Assembly: GCA_910574455.1 (NCBI GenBank)
Contig: CAJSYZ010000012.1
Location: 2,597,317 to 2,661,316 of the forward strand
DNA from: Trichaptum fuscoviolaceum
Lineage: Eukaryota; Basidiomycota; Agaricomycetes; Hymenochaetales; Trichaptaceae
Length of the DNA: 64,000 bases
Reading direction: 5' to 3'
This document shows, piece after piece, positions 1-12,302 of this stretch (positions are counted from its first letter, which is position 1; the number at the start of each line of letters is the position of its first letter). Under the pieces are notes generated by a model. The model searched no databases. It was not told where the DNA came from and saw only the letters and a list, made by a program, of their open reading frames with translations. The position numbers were made by a program, and so were the translations under genes.

Positions 1-111
1 GAGGTCGCTGATCAGATCACTGAAGAGGTCGTTGAGCAGGCCATTGAAGAGCTTACCGAGCTTATCACTATTCACGGCAGAAGGCCGGCTAAGAGGCGTC
101 GTCGGGGTTAA
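1..111 (+). CDS. C-terminal end of zinc-finger family protein (copy A), cut by window start
   Basis: Only the last 36 codons are inside the window; the stop is TAA at 109-111. The visible part is the tail of the local zinc-finger family: octapeptide repeats built on (I/A)(T/I)EEV followed by a basic end, RRPAKRRRRG. It is almost identical to the end of copy C (stop at 18104-18106), because bases 1-4650 are a duplicate of 17996-22870. The basic end could be a nuclear localisation signal; that is inference. The zinc-binding part lies upstream of the window, so whether this copy is intact cannot be judged here. Confidence 0.75.
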   Translation, partial: EVADQITEEVVEQAIEELTELITIHGRRPAKRRRRG

Positions 112-402
112 TTATCCCGCAATTAAAGTGAACGACATCACGACTGAGCATTGACGACAAGTCATCTGCAATTTACGACCACTTATGACTTTCTTTTGGC
201 TTCAACCATCTCCCAACATTGTATCTTTACCACAAGCATGCTGTTCTTTATTTCTAACATTTATATTCTCTTCCTACTGTATATATCACCACTGCAATTG
301 TTTGTTCTCGTCATCCTTGCTTGTATGTAGTACATTACCACCTTCTGGAAGGTTGCAACTTTATTCATCCGCTGTACACATTTGATACTGCAATGCTAAT
401 CA
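112..402. other. Shared 3' flank of zinc-finger genes
   Basis: This AT-rich, pyrimidine-rich 3' flank also follows copy C (18107-18430) and copy B (13492-13790). A diverged version lies at 24370-24462, continuing at 37054. The small reading frame in it is repeated only because the DNA is repeated. I see no gene. It probably holds the 3' UTR and polyadenylation region of copy A. Confidence 0.5.
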
Positions 403-419
403 TTGATTGCGAGTAATCC

Positions 420-963
420 AACTGATTTGATGGATCATTCCAGTTTGGATGCATGCTACCGAGTCGCCAGTCTTTCTTTGAGTCCTTCATCGGAGCTGTA
501 TTCAACGAACAGATTGTGTCTAGAGTCTACACCGTCATCCAGCATTTTTCTTCCTCCCTCTGATCATCGCGGTGTCTTCCATTTCGAACTAGTCTGCTTC
601 TTGTAGACCCATCCGGGCTTATATTCATCCTCATTACTCCGAACTCGCCCAAGGAAAGAAATGCGAGACCAGAAGCAAGGACGACGCGAACAGAGAGATT
701 AGTGACATTACAAAATCAAGAAAGTGGAGTTCAATGTGCTTGCGCATTACATTTATACACAGCACTTCGTTGGTCCACTCCGCTGGCGGTGCCCACTGAA
801 CAAAAACTCTCAAACGTACGGATCAGATTATGCCACACAGACGAAAAGACAGTCGCGGACTCCCTTTACCTGCGCTGAGAGTTCGGACATTTGCTTTAAC
901 TTTGGGAGTACAATGAATCCCTCCTTAAGTGATGGTCATGACGACCCGAGCTTGACATATTGA
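420..963 (+). pseudogene. Ruined zinc-finger gene F1 (plus strand, minus-gene type)
   Basis: Pieces match the minus-strand zinc-finger proteins at 2922-4093 and 21134-22305. A GVF-(H/D)FE block lies near 570-590, then a KKCETRSKDDAN-like block near 660-700, then a finger-2/3 block (FNVLAHYIYTQHF) near 727-770. About 250 bp present in F2 are missing here between the AACTCG repeats near 642, which removes the first finger module. Where the third finger should start with CPYC, F1 reads CPLN, so a zinc ligand is lost. No single frame spans it. F2 at 18440-19088 is the duplicate with a different deletion. Confidence 0.75.
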
Positions 964-2900
964 TGACATTCAACAACAACCTTCTTATTTCTTATCATTA
1001 GTCTCTTCCAGCTTCCAGCTTCAGGCATCCCTCAGCATTGTAATATCACGATTTTGTTTTGGGGAAAGGAAACGTTTGGCGGGAAGGAAAATAGGAAGGT
1101 ATGTCATGGAAAAGAATTGAACGCGCAATCTTGAAGAACCCAAAGGGTAAACACAGGAAGTGCTGCAGCGCGTTTTCGTTGTTCGAGTTTGACATCTTCC
1201 CGGGACTTTCCTTCGCAAGCCACTCGAGCTGCAAGGAGATAGCGCCCGCGCTGAATGTGGCCTTCTACTCACAGAAAAATGATTGCAGTAATTTTCGAAC
1301 GCAACATACCACGGATGTGGTAAATAGAGATCTTACCTTCTGATTTCTCGTCCGTTGGATGCCATGGAAGCATATCAAAAGGTGGGGATCAGATAACGCC
1401 TAGCCCGGACCCGCCAGGCCCACCAGTGGTTCTATCAGCTTTGACCGTGCGTCAAGCTCCATAGGCAGCGATGTGAGTTCGTGGCCTTCTTTAATTATCT
1501 TATAGACTCACCATAGTACGGAACTGCGACATATCCTACATCATGAAGCTGTCAATATATGCGGGTTCATTTCAAAAGCATTGCTGCTACAATTGGATGA
1601 CCTCGCCGCTGGTTGACCTAGCCTACAGGGTAAGTAAGTGTCCCTCTAGCAGTGTCTTGCTGAACCATCTCACCGATACACGTTGCTACAGTCTATAGAA
1701 AGACCCGGTATTAATACTGTGGGATCACGGAGCGCGTTGTGTTGTCACGAAGCACGGCTGCTAGCACGAGATCCGAGAGCGCTGCTCAGGCCACTTCCCT
1801 TTGTCGAGCTAGACCAATGCGTTGCGACAGGGACTCGGACAGGGAAGACATTTTGCGAAGAAATCATATGAAAATGCGATTCTGATCCCGATCGTGGGGT
1901 GAATTTGCGAACCCGTCTTCTTCTGAGAATGTCAGAGAAATGGCCGGACGTGTATTGTGCTGACTGCGCCGCCGGTTGACTGTGTCCTCCGGTCAACGAA
2001 CATCATAAAAGATTCAGCCCGAAGCATCATACGTGAAGCACCAGATGTAGAGATATCTGCGGTAGACCCTCTGTTCTTATCCAGCTGCTTCCTTGCGATG
2101 GTCTGCTTTGATCGATGACGAAGAGCCATAATGCTGGCGTTCTTCAGGTAAGTCCTTCTCCTTGAACCGGAGATGTAAGTCAGCAACGCTCATTAAGACA
2201 GTCAAGAAGAGCGTACTCTTATGAAGAAGGCGATGTAGGAGGGAGGAGACATCCAGTGTAACGTGACGGTAAAGAAGATTTAGACTAAACAAGTCCAATA
2301 AAGTTTTGTTGAAAGCAGTGAAGAAGATAAGCTAATCCGAGAAAGTATTACAAGTCGATAAGCCATGGAGACAAGAGTCTCGAGATTTTCCAGCTTCATG
2401 TCAATTGAACTTCGCTGTATTCGAGCCAATGTGCGTGTCAAAGGAGGATCGTGCTCAGGCCGAGCAACAACACTGCCAGTGGCCAAATATTGGAAAATAA
2501 GTGATTCACGTGTCATTCAAGTCGAGACTTCACCTCCCCTAAACAGAACAGCCTCTGGTTTGTCTCTCGTGTCTCCGGAGGTATCTCCACACAAGTCTCG
2601 TATCAATCTGCCCATGAGATGTCTAGCCAATTGTTCAGGATTTAAAGCATCAGGGAACAACTTATTTTGTACACAACTTAAAACCAATATGACAGTGAAT
2701 GAATAGAGAACAGTTCTCCGAATAGTGATTAAACAGTGATGAGAGTAAATAATGCCGAAGAAATAACATAGATGCGATGATGATACAATGCTGTAGGATA
2801 CTTTAGACCATAAGATAATCGTAATGTGTGTAGGTTGCAGATAAGAAGGTCGTTAAATGTCATCAATATATCGAGCTTTGAGCCCTCATTCTCCTCGCGT
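964..2900. other. Non-coding part of the duplication; module related to zinc-finger upstream regions
   Basis: No gene seen. The stretch 1390-1960 is a diverged copy of sequence upstream of zinc-finger genes B (about 11640-11780) and C (about 15780-15920). Shared landmarks are an AGCTTTGACC block, a GTGAGT.CGTGGCC block and a GACTCACCATA block. The same DNA recurs at 19570-20490. Small reading frames here are conserved only through the duplication. Confidence 0.5.
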
Positions 2901-2921
2901 AACCATTACCGCAGGCGAGAT

Positions 2922-4093
2922 TTACTGCGCCGCCCACGTTAAAGCTGATTTCCGACTTCGCAGCGCAGGTAGTTGAGGTCCGCAGTTGTCTCTCCTTCTG
3001 TGCCGCTTGATCTCATCCTCTCGTTTGAACGTCATCGGGCAGTATGGGCAGCGCCAGCGGGGTGGATCAACAAAGTGCTGAGTGTAGATGTGACGCACGA
3101 GCACATTAAACTCGACTCTCTTGATCTTAGTAAGATCAACGTTCTCCTTATTCGCATCATCCTTGCTTCTGGTCTTGCATGTCTTCCCTTTGACGAGTCG
3201 GAAAGGACAGAAGTTAAGGTTGAACCACAGCTCGCCTCGAGTAGCATGTGTTTGGAGATGATCCGTAATCTCTTTCACGCTGTAAGGAAGCTTGAAGCTG
3301 CATGCATGTAGGACGATCTGACCGTCGTGTAGGTCGGCCATGATTACATCACATGGAATATTCTTCACTCCGTAATAGTTGTGACTGGTTGGCGTCTCCG
3401 TTTGCTGAATGTGTTGGGTACTGTGTGAGAGCGCGGCAGTGTGTGACCGATCTGGAGCTGCATGAAGCGGTACAATATCCTGCGGTGAGCTGGGAATATT
3501 GAGATTGAATCTAAACCCGGATGGGTCTGGAAGAGGCAGACCAGGGAATGTTGAGCATTGTTGCACGAAGCTCTCTTGAACTTCAAAATCGAAGACGCCA
3601 CGATCATCAGAGAGAGGCGGAGTAGTGGTGGATGATACCATCTGGCCAATGGATCCAGCATCCGACGAAGGTGTAAAAGGGGTAGCATTCTTTCCAAATG
3701 AATCGGTGTCGTCCGGCTGTGGGCTGAATGAGGCAATACTAACTAGTCAATTCTCAAAGTGTGGTATAACATGGTCGATGAGCTCACCTGGGGAAGCCCA
3801 TGGAGGTGGCATCACTCATGAACAGATCCTTAGCAACACTTTCACAACCCCCTGTCCTTTGTTCGTTTCCCAATCCCATGTTAACGTCGCTCCGTGGCCC
3901 GGAGGCGACTGAATCGGATTCCGGATTCAACAAGCTTGATGGTTGACCAGCAAGAAGCCGGGGACTGTGGGTTGGCGAGTGTCTTATTAGCATCCAATGT
4001 TGAGGATAGTAGGAAGGATGCATACTCAATACTTAGGGACTGGTGCCACTTGTTTGACCTCAGAAGATGATCTGAGTTGTGATTAAAGCACAT
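2922..4093 (-). CDS. Zinc-finger protein E1, three exons, 353 aa
   Basis: Exons on the minus strand are 4093-4026, 3964-3788 and 3738-2922. They sum to 1062 nt and join in frame through GTATGC..ACAG and GTGAGC..TTAG introns. The first intron has a good branch site (GCTAATA). Residues 312-334 form a C2HC finger, CPYCPMTFKREDEIKRH...C. It is preceded by two atypical modules: an ARGELWFNLNFCPF block, then a cysteine with (V)RHIYTQHF. Three tandem finger-like units suggest a nuclear DNA-binding protein; target unknown. Intron positions and phases match copies B and C, so this is a true paralog. It lies opposite ruined copy F1. The GTG or TTG frames further upstream were ignored; the first ATG that joins cleanly is at 4093. 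Confidence 0.8.
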
Positions 4094-4174
4094 TGCGGGT
4101 GATGCTAGAGAGTTGTAGGGGGTTAGTCGAAGAGGGAGGTAGCTCAACGTCAGTGAGTTGTATTAGAGGGAGCC

Positions 4175-4486
4175 TGTGCGTGTATATGAACCGCGCAAAC
4201 AACAAACAACAATGCTGCACGGTTAAAAAGAGTAGAGGTGGAATTATCATAAACAAACGAATAATGGAGCTTGCCGAGCGTGGTTTTCATCATGTGTAGA
4301 TAACGGCCCTGAGTGGTGGCCAGTGGGTCCCTATTGCAATGCAGTCAGTCCTTTGTCGTCTCCGCACAAACGAGCACAGAGTGCTGAAGACAATAGACTT
4401 CAGGTCAATTGAGCTCCCCTCACGCTGGTGGGTATTTTGCAGCGCCTGGCTTGTGGCTATCGAAAATCTATTTTATGTCCTCTTTT
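4175..4486. other. Intergenic DNA between E1 and the 4491 TATA box
   Basis: This is the divergent upstream region of minus-strand gene E1 and a plus-strand promoter, duplicated at 22385-22690. A minus-strand ATATAC run near 4177-4184 could be the E1 TATA element. No coding sequence is supported. Confidence 0.35.
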
Positions 4487-4490
4487 GGCG

Positions 4491-4497
4491 TATAAAG
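4491..4497 (+). promoter_or_regulatory. TATA box (orphan copy of gene D promoter)
   Basis: TATAAAG stands in a conserved context (GGCGTATAAAGGAGAGCAAG) that is repeated exactly at 22694-22700, upstream of zinc-finger gene D. Here the D coding region is missing: homology to copy 2 stops near 4650. The promoter therefore seems to have lost its gene. Confidence 0.45.
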
Positions 4498-5499
4498 GAG
4501 AGCAAGCTGGAAATGGTTGCCGTTTGCTGGCTTAACGTGGTACTGAAATACAAAGCAAGCTACCCAAGGTCAGCTCGCCGTCGCTTGTGAATCGAAATTT
4601 TCCGTTTAGTATTCAATCACTGCTTTCCTTGACTTGAGGAGTCACCGCTTCTCGAACTCTCGACTTCTTCCCCTCTGAACATCCCACCATCTTTGCCTCA
4701 GCGGAAATGGCATGCGCTCATTCAGTCAATCGCCGTAGTCTCCGCTCAAGCAACCCCCATTGCCTTTCACCTAAAGTACGAACTGATTCGGTCTTAACCT
4801 TCAAGTTTCAGATTCTTAATTTTTTGCTCTGAACTCCACTCATACAGTAGGCACTCATTGCGCTGGTACGAATGCCCTTTCATGAACGCATCTTTACTTC
4901 TGCCTAACTCCCATTGCATCCTTCTCGCAGTACCCAATACACAGTAATGTGGCTTTCACATACCTTTCGGAGTTTTGGGAGGGTAAAAGAGGAGGAAAGG
5001 CATTAATATCGTGCAGGAAAAAGACAATGAGTGAGTCTTCGTCCTGTTTGTCGGTCTACATCGATGATGAGCATATTTATTTCGTCTCTTTACGCAAGTC
5101 AGAGCTTTTACTTCCTTGTTTCATCAGCCAACTGACGACCTTTGGAGCGCGTCTATGGCAAGCCGTTGCATCTGGGTTCTCTTCCTGTCATGGGTCTTTG
5201 AGTATTCCTTACCATTTCTTGATCCCTTTCGCGGTCTACCTACCCAACGTTCACTCTGTGAAAGACGACGTCAAACAAGGAGGTGGAGTCCTCCTCGTCG
5301 ATCTTGCGAGCTGGGGGGACGAGGACGCAGATTGCCCACGGTTTGATCACACGTCGGGATGTGATGGTTCTGGAGGACGCGACCACGCTTGTCGGTGTGT
5401 GAGATGTTAAGGCTGCAGAGCGTGTTTAGCGGGAGCAGCATCAACGCAATGGCCGTACGAAGGAGAACAAGTAGGACGCGAGCGCGAGACTGAGTATGT

Positions 5500-5720
5500 T
5501 TAGCTCGCCTGCTAGTTACTGTGCGCTCCACCGTCACCCACAGAGACCCTTGTCTACACGCGCACCAAGTCCAGCATCGCCTCGCAGTGACGAGTTCGAG
5601 CCCCTTCGCTGCAGAGACGCGGAACCCAGAGTAGCGTGATGATGAGCGGCAGGACCATCGCCAGGACGAGAGTTGTGATCGGAACGTCCCGTCTGCAAGA
5701 TCTCAGATATCAAGAAATCA
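5500..5720 (-). pseudogene. Fragment of the polytopic membrane-protein gene (extra copy)
   Basis: The minus strand around 5680-5560 repeats the third visible helix block of the relic at 7740-7950 (TTLVLAMVLPLIITLLW here, ILVPATLLPLLITLFW there). The flanks match too, including CTTCGCTGCAGAGAC and CCACAGAGACCCTTG. The frame fails soon after, so this is a broken partial duplicate inside copy W. Confidence 0.4.
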
Positions 5721-6965
5721 ATAATCGAAGCGGTGCCGCTGTCGCTGGCTTACATCCCGAGTGCCGCCTCTTGAGCACGCATAGGGAAAGGGCAATGGGA
5801 TTGTCACCGTCTGGACCCGAGGACCCCGACACTGGCACTTGTGTTGTGCTAAAGAAGATATTCGCGCGTAAAGCCTCAGGACATTCTCAACGAGGGTCTA
5901 TAACACTTGACGCCATGCACTGGCAAGTCATCCGCCCTGAGAAGCGCTTTGACACAGAGTCCTGTCGTGTACCCAGAACATACGTTGAAGTGTCTGGTTG
6001 TCAATGGGCTATGTCGTAGCATCGGCTCATCGGCTCATCGGCTCTGGTAGGAAGCTGCTGAGGCTAGCCTGAGCGGAGGGAGTGTCCAGTGAGTGATACA
6101 TCGTCAGTCTTGTTGTGTCATTGATCTGGACGTTTCTCTTTCAATAGCCTATCGACCGCGCTATGTATTTGCGCCGAAGCCGAAGACTGGGAAAGCCTCG
6201 GAGCGCAGAAACTTCATATCTGCGGTGTCTGGTCCCCGGTTTGCTGTGCACTGTGCAGCTTGCTCTGGCGACCTCAGGGCTCAGGCAACCTATCGCGGAC
6301 GATCGGGCCTTCTTCAGATCGGGTCAGATGAAGCACAGGTCAGCTCTGTGATCCGATCAGCAGGGATGTCATGCATAGACGTCTGAAGGACGAGGACGAA
6401 CGCAGCTGCTGTCAGAGCACTGCAGTCTCGCATCAGTCAATTCCTGGTCAGTACTGTATATCATATCATGATCTCATGAAGTGCTTTATGTCTGCCACCG
6501 TCTGTCTATCTATTGACGGCCGCTTTGGTATTTGCTCCAACGCATGAAGCGACCATTTCTGTTTAAGGTGAGGGGTGGTTTGGAGAGGTTTGGAGGGCTG
6601 AGGGACCGGACGAGAGGTGACTTTCGCCCGCTTGTGAGTGAAAGTACCTCTATCGACCGAGGTTCGTTTATTAGCATAGTAAGAAAGTATGTACATTTGA
6701 ACCTACCTATGTATGTCTACGCGCCCTGCCTACCTGACCGACGGATGCACCGCCGCAGCCCGTAGCCACTGTCTGGAAAGCCGGCGATGAAAGACGTATG
6801 AAGGGTCTATAAGCTCAGTACAGAACAAACTTAGCACAATAGATCACCCTAGAAACCCCTCCTCACCATCCAAGGTATTCTACGTATCTCTCAGATACCA
6901 ACTCCGCATGAACAGCGACACCACGATCACCTTCATCGACTCGACACACGCACTCCCTTACCTGA

Positions 6966-8350
6966 TCACCACGGGGATGCACAAGCATGGCTGGGCCCGA
7001 CAATCTCCCTGACAGCGCATCGCGCGTCGTCCTCCTCTTGGGGGAGCAAGTCAGCGAGGTTTTCATGGCATCGTCTTCGTCCAAGTCGCACTGTCGGTAC
7101 GATCTCCGTGAGCAGCAGCAAAACGGCCGACACCGCGAGCATCGAGACGTCGACCTGGCTCGTTCGCCGCCCGTGCCCCCACAGCGCTCGGCCGTGCCGC
7201 CGCGCGCGAGTGGATCATTCGCTTACCCAGCGCCACGATGAGCATGCAGATGCGGATTGAACAGGGCCGGGCTCGTGCTATGGATCAGTGCAGCGTGTCT
7301 CGCCGCCGCTGGCGAACCCGAACACCGTCTGCGTCTGCATGAAGTCGATGGATGGTGTTGAGGGCCAGGCGCGACGACGAGCCGCAAAGGAGGAATGTGA
7401 GATAGGATGACCGGAGGGAGATTTGCGTGATACGTCAGAGACGACACGCGAGAAGGAAACTGAAGAGGCTGGCGAAGACCACGGAGTACATGCGCACAGA
7501 TCAAGGCGCGCAGCGCGAGGCATAGCAGGTCGCACACGTCAAGTCAAGCAGAAACAGAACAGACGCAATCAGCGCCCGAGTCAACATCCAACATCACAAT
7601 CATCGAGACTACAGCCCAAACGACGGAATCGTGGAGCGACTTTCGATTCTTCTTCTCAATGCGTCTTCACTGTCTCCGCGAGCGTCAGCATGATCAGGAG
7701 CAGGATCAGCGCGACAGATGCACCGAGCAGTACGTGAGCCCAGAGGTCAAAGCGGGTCTAACCATCCTGCTGGCTGTGCGCTTCACCTTCACCCACAGAG
7801 ACCCTTGAGCACACGCGCTCCCGCGCACCTGGTCCAGCGTCATCTCACGTCGCGTCGACGAGTCCGAGCCCCTTCGCTGCAGAGACCAGAGCCCAGAACA
7901 GCGTGATGAGCAGCGGCAGGAGCGTTGCCGGGACGAGGATGGTGGTCAGAACTTCCCGTCGGTAAAAGCGTCAGGTATCATGAATCATGAAGAAAAGTGA
8001 TGCAGTTGACTGCGGAATACTCGTCGAGAGTTGAGATGTTCGGCCCAGCGCAATGATTCCATTCACGAGCCACGAAAGACGACGAACGGCATCGGTACGA
8101 GGGCCGAGGGTGCGCACGAACGTGTGCCGAAACCACGCCGGCGCCGGCGCATCGTCATTGTCCTCGACATCGATGTCATGTCCGTGATGAGTGATGTCGC
8201 GATGATGATCTGCAAGCCCGCGGACAGCACGATGCACGATGCACGATGCACGATGCCCGCCACAATCGACGATCGGGATCGTGTTAATGTCGTGAGACAA
8301 TGAGCGCGAAGACGTAGAGGCACAGCACAGCAAGACGAGGTAGGAGCCGA
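6966..8350 (-). pseudogene. Relic of a polytopic membrane-protein gene (unrecognised family)
   Basis: Reading the minus strand, hydrophobic coding blocks come one after another. They are LAVLCLYVFALIVSRH (near 8330-8290), ILVPATLLPLLITLFWALVS (near 7930-7870) and a helix AHVLLGASVALILLLIMLTL ending at the TGA of 7656-7658. The last is a block starting at 7154 after a CCAG acceptor, SMLAVSAVLLLLTEIVPTV, followed by a charged stretch with QEEDDAR, before TGA 6966-6968 and a CAG|GTAAGG donor. Copies X and Y hold the same blocks with different frameshifts. I could not join a full frame and do not recognise the family. A multi-pass transporter-like protein is the best description. Confidence 0.35.
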
Positions 8351-8565
8351 GGTCATGTCTGCGAGCTTTCCTTGTGATGAGTGGCTTGACGACGGCGATG
8401 AGCGCGCTTTGGGAGATTTGCGAGTTGTGAGATTTGGTGTAGCGGGGAGGGGGACGGTGGACGTGGATGCTTCGGACGCGGCGAGGTAGGAGTCCGTGGT
8501 CGAGCTGTCGAGGGAGGAGATGTAGGGCACGAGGCCGAGTCTGTCTATTAGATAGCTGAGAGGAA

Positions 8566-8593
8566 AGAAAGAAAAAAAGAAAGAAAGAAAGAA
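8566..8593. repeat. (GAAA)n microsatellite
   Basis: A run of GAAA units with one A-rich interruption, in non-coding DNA. The corresponding places in copies X and Y carry other expanded tetranucleotides (GAAC, GAAT). Confidence 0.8.
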
Positions 8594-10249
8594 ACCATTC
8601 AGGTTTGCAAAGAGGAAGCTAGCGAGCGAGCCATCGACGTAGATACCGAATGAATGAATCTCTACGCCTGCTCAAGAGACCGTGCCCTGCCACTTCCCCC
8701 TCCGACACCTTCTCTTGGAGAAGCAACTAGATAACAGCCTGTGGCATCATCAAGCGGATGGACAGACGGGAGTGTTGCACGAAAGAGAAGTCATGCAGAG
8801 GGGGAGTACGGGAGACGAGAGAGGAGTGAAGCAGGAGGATAAGGGACAGGCGGGCGGCGTGCAAGAGAAGAGAAAGGAAGGCTCGTTCTTATGACGTATT
8901 CAAGGACAAGGAAGACAATGAAATGGGACTGACGGCGACGAATGCACAAAGGGATGAGCCTGCCATACGCCGAGCCTCGCAGATGGAAGGCTCAATATGA
9001 GATGTCTATAAGGAAGCCCGAGTTCCCCAGTTCAATCAAAGTCCTCATGAAGACGAGAGGTCGATGAACATAGCGCGCGTCGTGCCTCACTGTGACGAAC
9101 GTCGACGCGACACGCAGCTCCGCCAGCTCAACTCGGCCCCGAGCTTCGAAAGTGGGCTTGGAATCACTGGAGCTCAAAGAGTGGGAGGTAGGAAGTAGAC
9201 GAAAGTCGAATGCGGAGAGCGAAGATGGAAAGAGGAAGAGGGTGTGGAAGAGAACAAGAGCTGGAAGGCTCAATAAAAACAAAGGCGAATTGTATAGTCT
9301 TATCAAAGCCCCCATCGAGTTCAGAGCGCATGGCCTAGCTCGTGCTTCTCTGCAACGAACATCGACGCACACGTGGCCAGCTCAACTCGGCCCGGAGCAC
9401 CAGGAGTGCGTTTGGGAATCAATGAAGATCGAAGGGAGGAGGGTATGAAGTAGACGGAACTCAAATGCGAGGGGCAGCAACGCGAGGAGGAAGAGTGTAT
9501 GGAAGGGAACAAGAGCCCGTGCGCGGGAACGGGGAAAGGGCAACAGCGCATGACGGGTAATACATCGGTGCGGATATAGAGAACGTTGGAAAGTGGAGTG
9601 GCGGGAGTGGACTTGGAACAGAAGTGCGGCGTCGATGCTGGGACCGGATGAGGGACGGTAGCCGTGCAAAGCAAAGCAAAGTGTGGACACGAAGTAACCC
9701 TCATCGCTCACTGCAGTCCCTATCCGCGCTATCCACCATCGTTCCAGGCCGCTTACCACACCTATAATCGGCTAATCGATCGCTCAGCAGCGGGAGATGA
9801 CAAAAAGACGCGAATTTTCAAAGGAGAAAAGAAGAAAGAACAAGAAAATAAGAGAATAAAGACGACGATCAATTACGAACGGACGAGTCTCAAGAAGGGA
9901 AGAGGAGGGACGCCAGAGAACAGGAGTGATGACGCACGAGATGAAGAGCATCTGCATAAACACGCTCACCGCCAGCAGCCTCGACCTGACCTCCAACAGT
10001 CCTGCAAACAGTACTGTCGCCTCCAAGTCCAAGAGCGGCCTGTCTGCGTCGTCGGCATCGTCGCGCTGGCTGTTGTTGACGGGTTCAGTGTGAGAGGGGT
10101 GTCTCCACATTCCGAGAAATCCTTTTCATCTCTGTGTCCTAGTGGAGAAAGATGGATGAGTCGATGGAGGTGTTGAACAAGTGCGTATCTTGTTGCAACT
10201 CCCGCGGCGGGCCGTGCCACGTGGTTTCTCACGCAGAGAATACGGCCTT

Positions 10250-12302
10250 GTTCTGATTGCGACTCGCACCCATGCCTATGATTCCGCTGCACCACTTTCG
10301 TCAAATGCAAGCCACTGAAACGCTCGATGCTCGAACAGCCCCATACGTTTCTCCCAGAAGCCTCGCTCTTCGCCTTTTTCAATGTGAGTAAACAGCACGT
10401 ACCTCGTATTGTAAAGGACGGCATTTGTGACGGCTGCATATCCAGGACGAATAACTTCCTACCTAAGTTCGGTCTCAGTAGTATTGCGCAACAATAATTT
10501 TAAGCAGCGATGGTAGGTACAAGATGGAGGAGGTGCGAAACCAGTGAAACTCACATCGCGACGAACTGGAAGTTGCCACGTGGATGATTCCCACACGCCT
10601 CGAGTTTTTGCCAGTGCCTGCGTCAAAAACTTGAATACTCGAAAGAAGAGTTGTCCTGTCTGCATATCGTCAAATTAGCGCCAGTTATCATATATCACCC
10701 TCGCGACGTAGAGCTCACGTTTGAAAAACAAAAATGTCCCGGATTAGAAGGAAGAGTGAGACATTTTTTGCGCTTTTCATACGCCCAATTATGTCTGATC
10801 GCTGACGCGTCGTCCTGCTTAGACATCTGCGCCTCAACAAGAAAAATATCCACGTAAACTCCTTAAGAGTCAGGTCATGATCAATGAGACACTGTTAGGA
10901 AATTCAAGTCTTCCTGACAACGTCCTTTTCTTCAGGAGGGAGATCGGTCGTGGCAGTATCAATGGGCAGTATAATCATGTGGCAAATCGCCGCCCGATCT
11001 GTGTTCTAGCGCATCCATTTGAGCATTGGAAACGTCCCAGGATGTCTTTAACGTTCAGAGAAGTACATTAGCGAGTGGGATGAGAGATATCGGAAAATGT
11101 CAAGGTGCGTTGCCCCGTACCTTGATTCTTCTGCCTCATTAGGTCAATGACCAACCTAACATGCGAGAGGTCATTACAGTACGTCAAGCATGCCGAATAT
11201 GCGGTCTACTTAACTCCTTCTCACTTGTCGCTCAGACGTGTCCCACTCGTACTCGTCGGTAGGTTGTCTGAATGGAGCAATTGACGCGACGCACTGAGGA
11301 CGACAACGGACAACCTCAAGGGGACAGATTTGTCTGCGCTAGCTTGGGTTTACAAAGGGGTGGATCCAATGAGAGCAGCGCACGTTGTTCTGAGCCGAAG
11401 CACTACTGGGAACCACGTCTCCCCAGCCAGAGCCAAAGCGAGGGCGGCGTCGGCAAGGAGGTTGTGCATAATGTTCGTCTTGCTTCACAGACCCTTTTCC
11501 AAGTCAGCCTCGGAAGCAGCCCATAGGGACCTGACCTGGTAGCCTCGAATACCTATCTACGCATCCAATGCGTGCCATGGAAGGGGCAGCTGAAGGTAGC
11601 TACCAAAGAGCACTTGGTCCTCCGTGACGATGTCGCCTTTGATATAACCAGCTTTGACCTACGGTCAAAGGCCTGAAGCATGAAAGAGCATTTGTGAGTG
11701 TGTGGCCTTCCTTAGCTTCACCATAGATTTACCATAAGACCTTCTAAGAAATGCCGGGTATCCTGCTTCCGTGAAGACGCCAATGTATGTCGATGTCCGC
11801 CAATCAGTCCATGGAGTCGCTGACAGGGCAGGCTGACCGCACTGCTGCTTGACTTTGCTCTCCGGACATCAAATGTCGAAAGTGAATAGACCTCCAGCTG
11901 GCTTCATCCATACCGATAGCTATTAACAGCGGGTGCGACAGAAACCATTAGGTGTTTAACAGATATTAGAGAACTGCGATCCCGTCTTAGAGAGAGGCAG
12001 GAAGCGTATTGTTGACCACGTTTGGGCACGCGTACGAGGGGGCACAAAGAACGCGAGTAACGTGATGCAGCCCACATACTCCGATGCAAACAACCGCACA
12101 TAACCACACCGTGCTTTACTTCGAATGCAAATTGAAGCCACTGCAGTTCGACTCCCTCCTAAGATCTTACCTCCATCTCCTCCCGCCTGCAAATAGTCCC
12201 GCTTTCAAACATACCTTTCTTCGACGAACGTACAACTTATCAAGCACCAACATCTCTGTATTCCTCTTCATTGTATAAACCTGAATCCTCACAGAAACAA
12301 AA
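10250..12302. other. Upstream module of zinc-finger gene B
   Basis: About 2 kb without a supportable gene. It is a diverged duplicate of 14870-16740, the region upstream of gene C. Matching landmarks are the GTTCTGA.TGC.ACTCGC start, the CAAATCGC block near 10983 and 15187, the GCATCCAATGCGTGCC.TGGAAGGG block near 11560 and 15713, and the AGCTTTGACCT block near 11650 and 15803. The shared order implies that gene B or C was duplicated together with its long 5' region. The conserved blocks may be regulatory. Confidence 0.5.

Larger units (their letters stand above)
1..4650. repeat. Segmental duplication, copy 1 (partner 17996-22870)
   Basis: Read side by side, this block and 17996-22870 are near-identical in order and orientation. 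Both have a zinc-finger gene tail, a ruined plus-strand zinc-finger copy, about 2 kb of non-coding DNA, an intact minus-strand zinc-finger gene and a TATA-box region. The offset moves from 17995 at the left to 18212 at the minus-strand gene, so there are several indels. The largest seen is about 250 bp missing in copy 1 near 640. Homology fades near 4650. There copy 1 runs into sequence like 37480, while copy 2 continues into zinc-finger gene D. Confidence 0.93.
4690..10250. repeat. Diverged copy W of the X/Y unit (37.4-54.5 kb and 57.1-64 kb)
   Basis: Blocks in the same order match copies X and Y. Near 4710-4890 there is a GCCGTAGTCTCCGCTCAA block. Near 6360-6780 there is the GTCATGCATAGACG to ACCTACCTATG region. 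At 6880-8530 lie the membrane-protein relics, and at 8640-9700 the promoter-like DNA. Identity is clearly lower than between X and Y, with many indels, so W is an older duplicate. Apart from the minus-strand relics listed separately, I find no intact gene in it. Confidence 0.65.
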
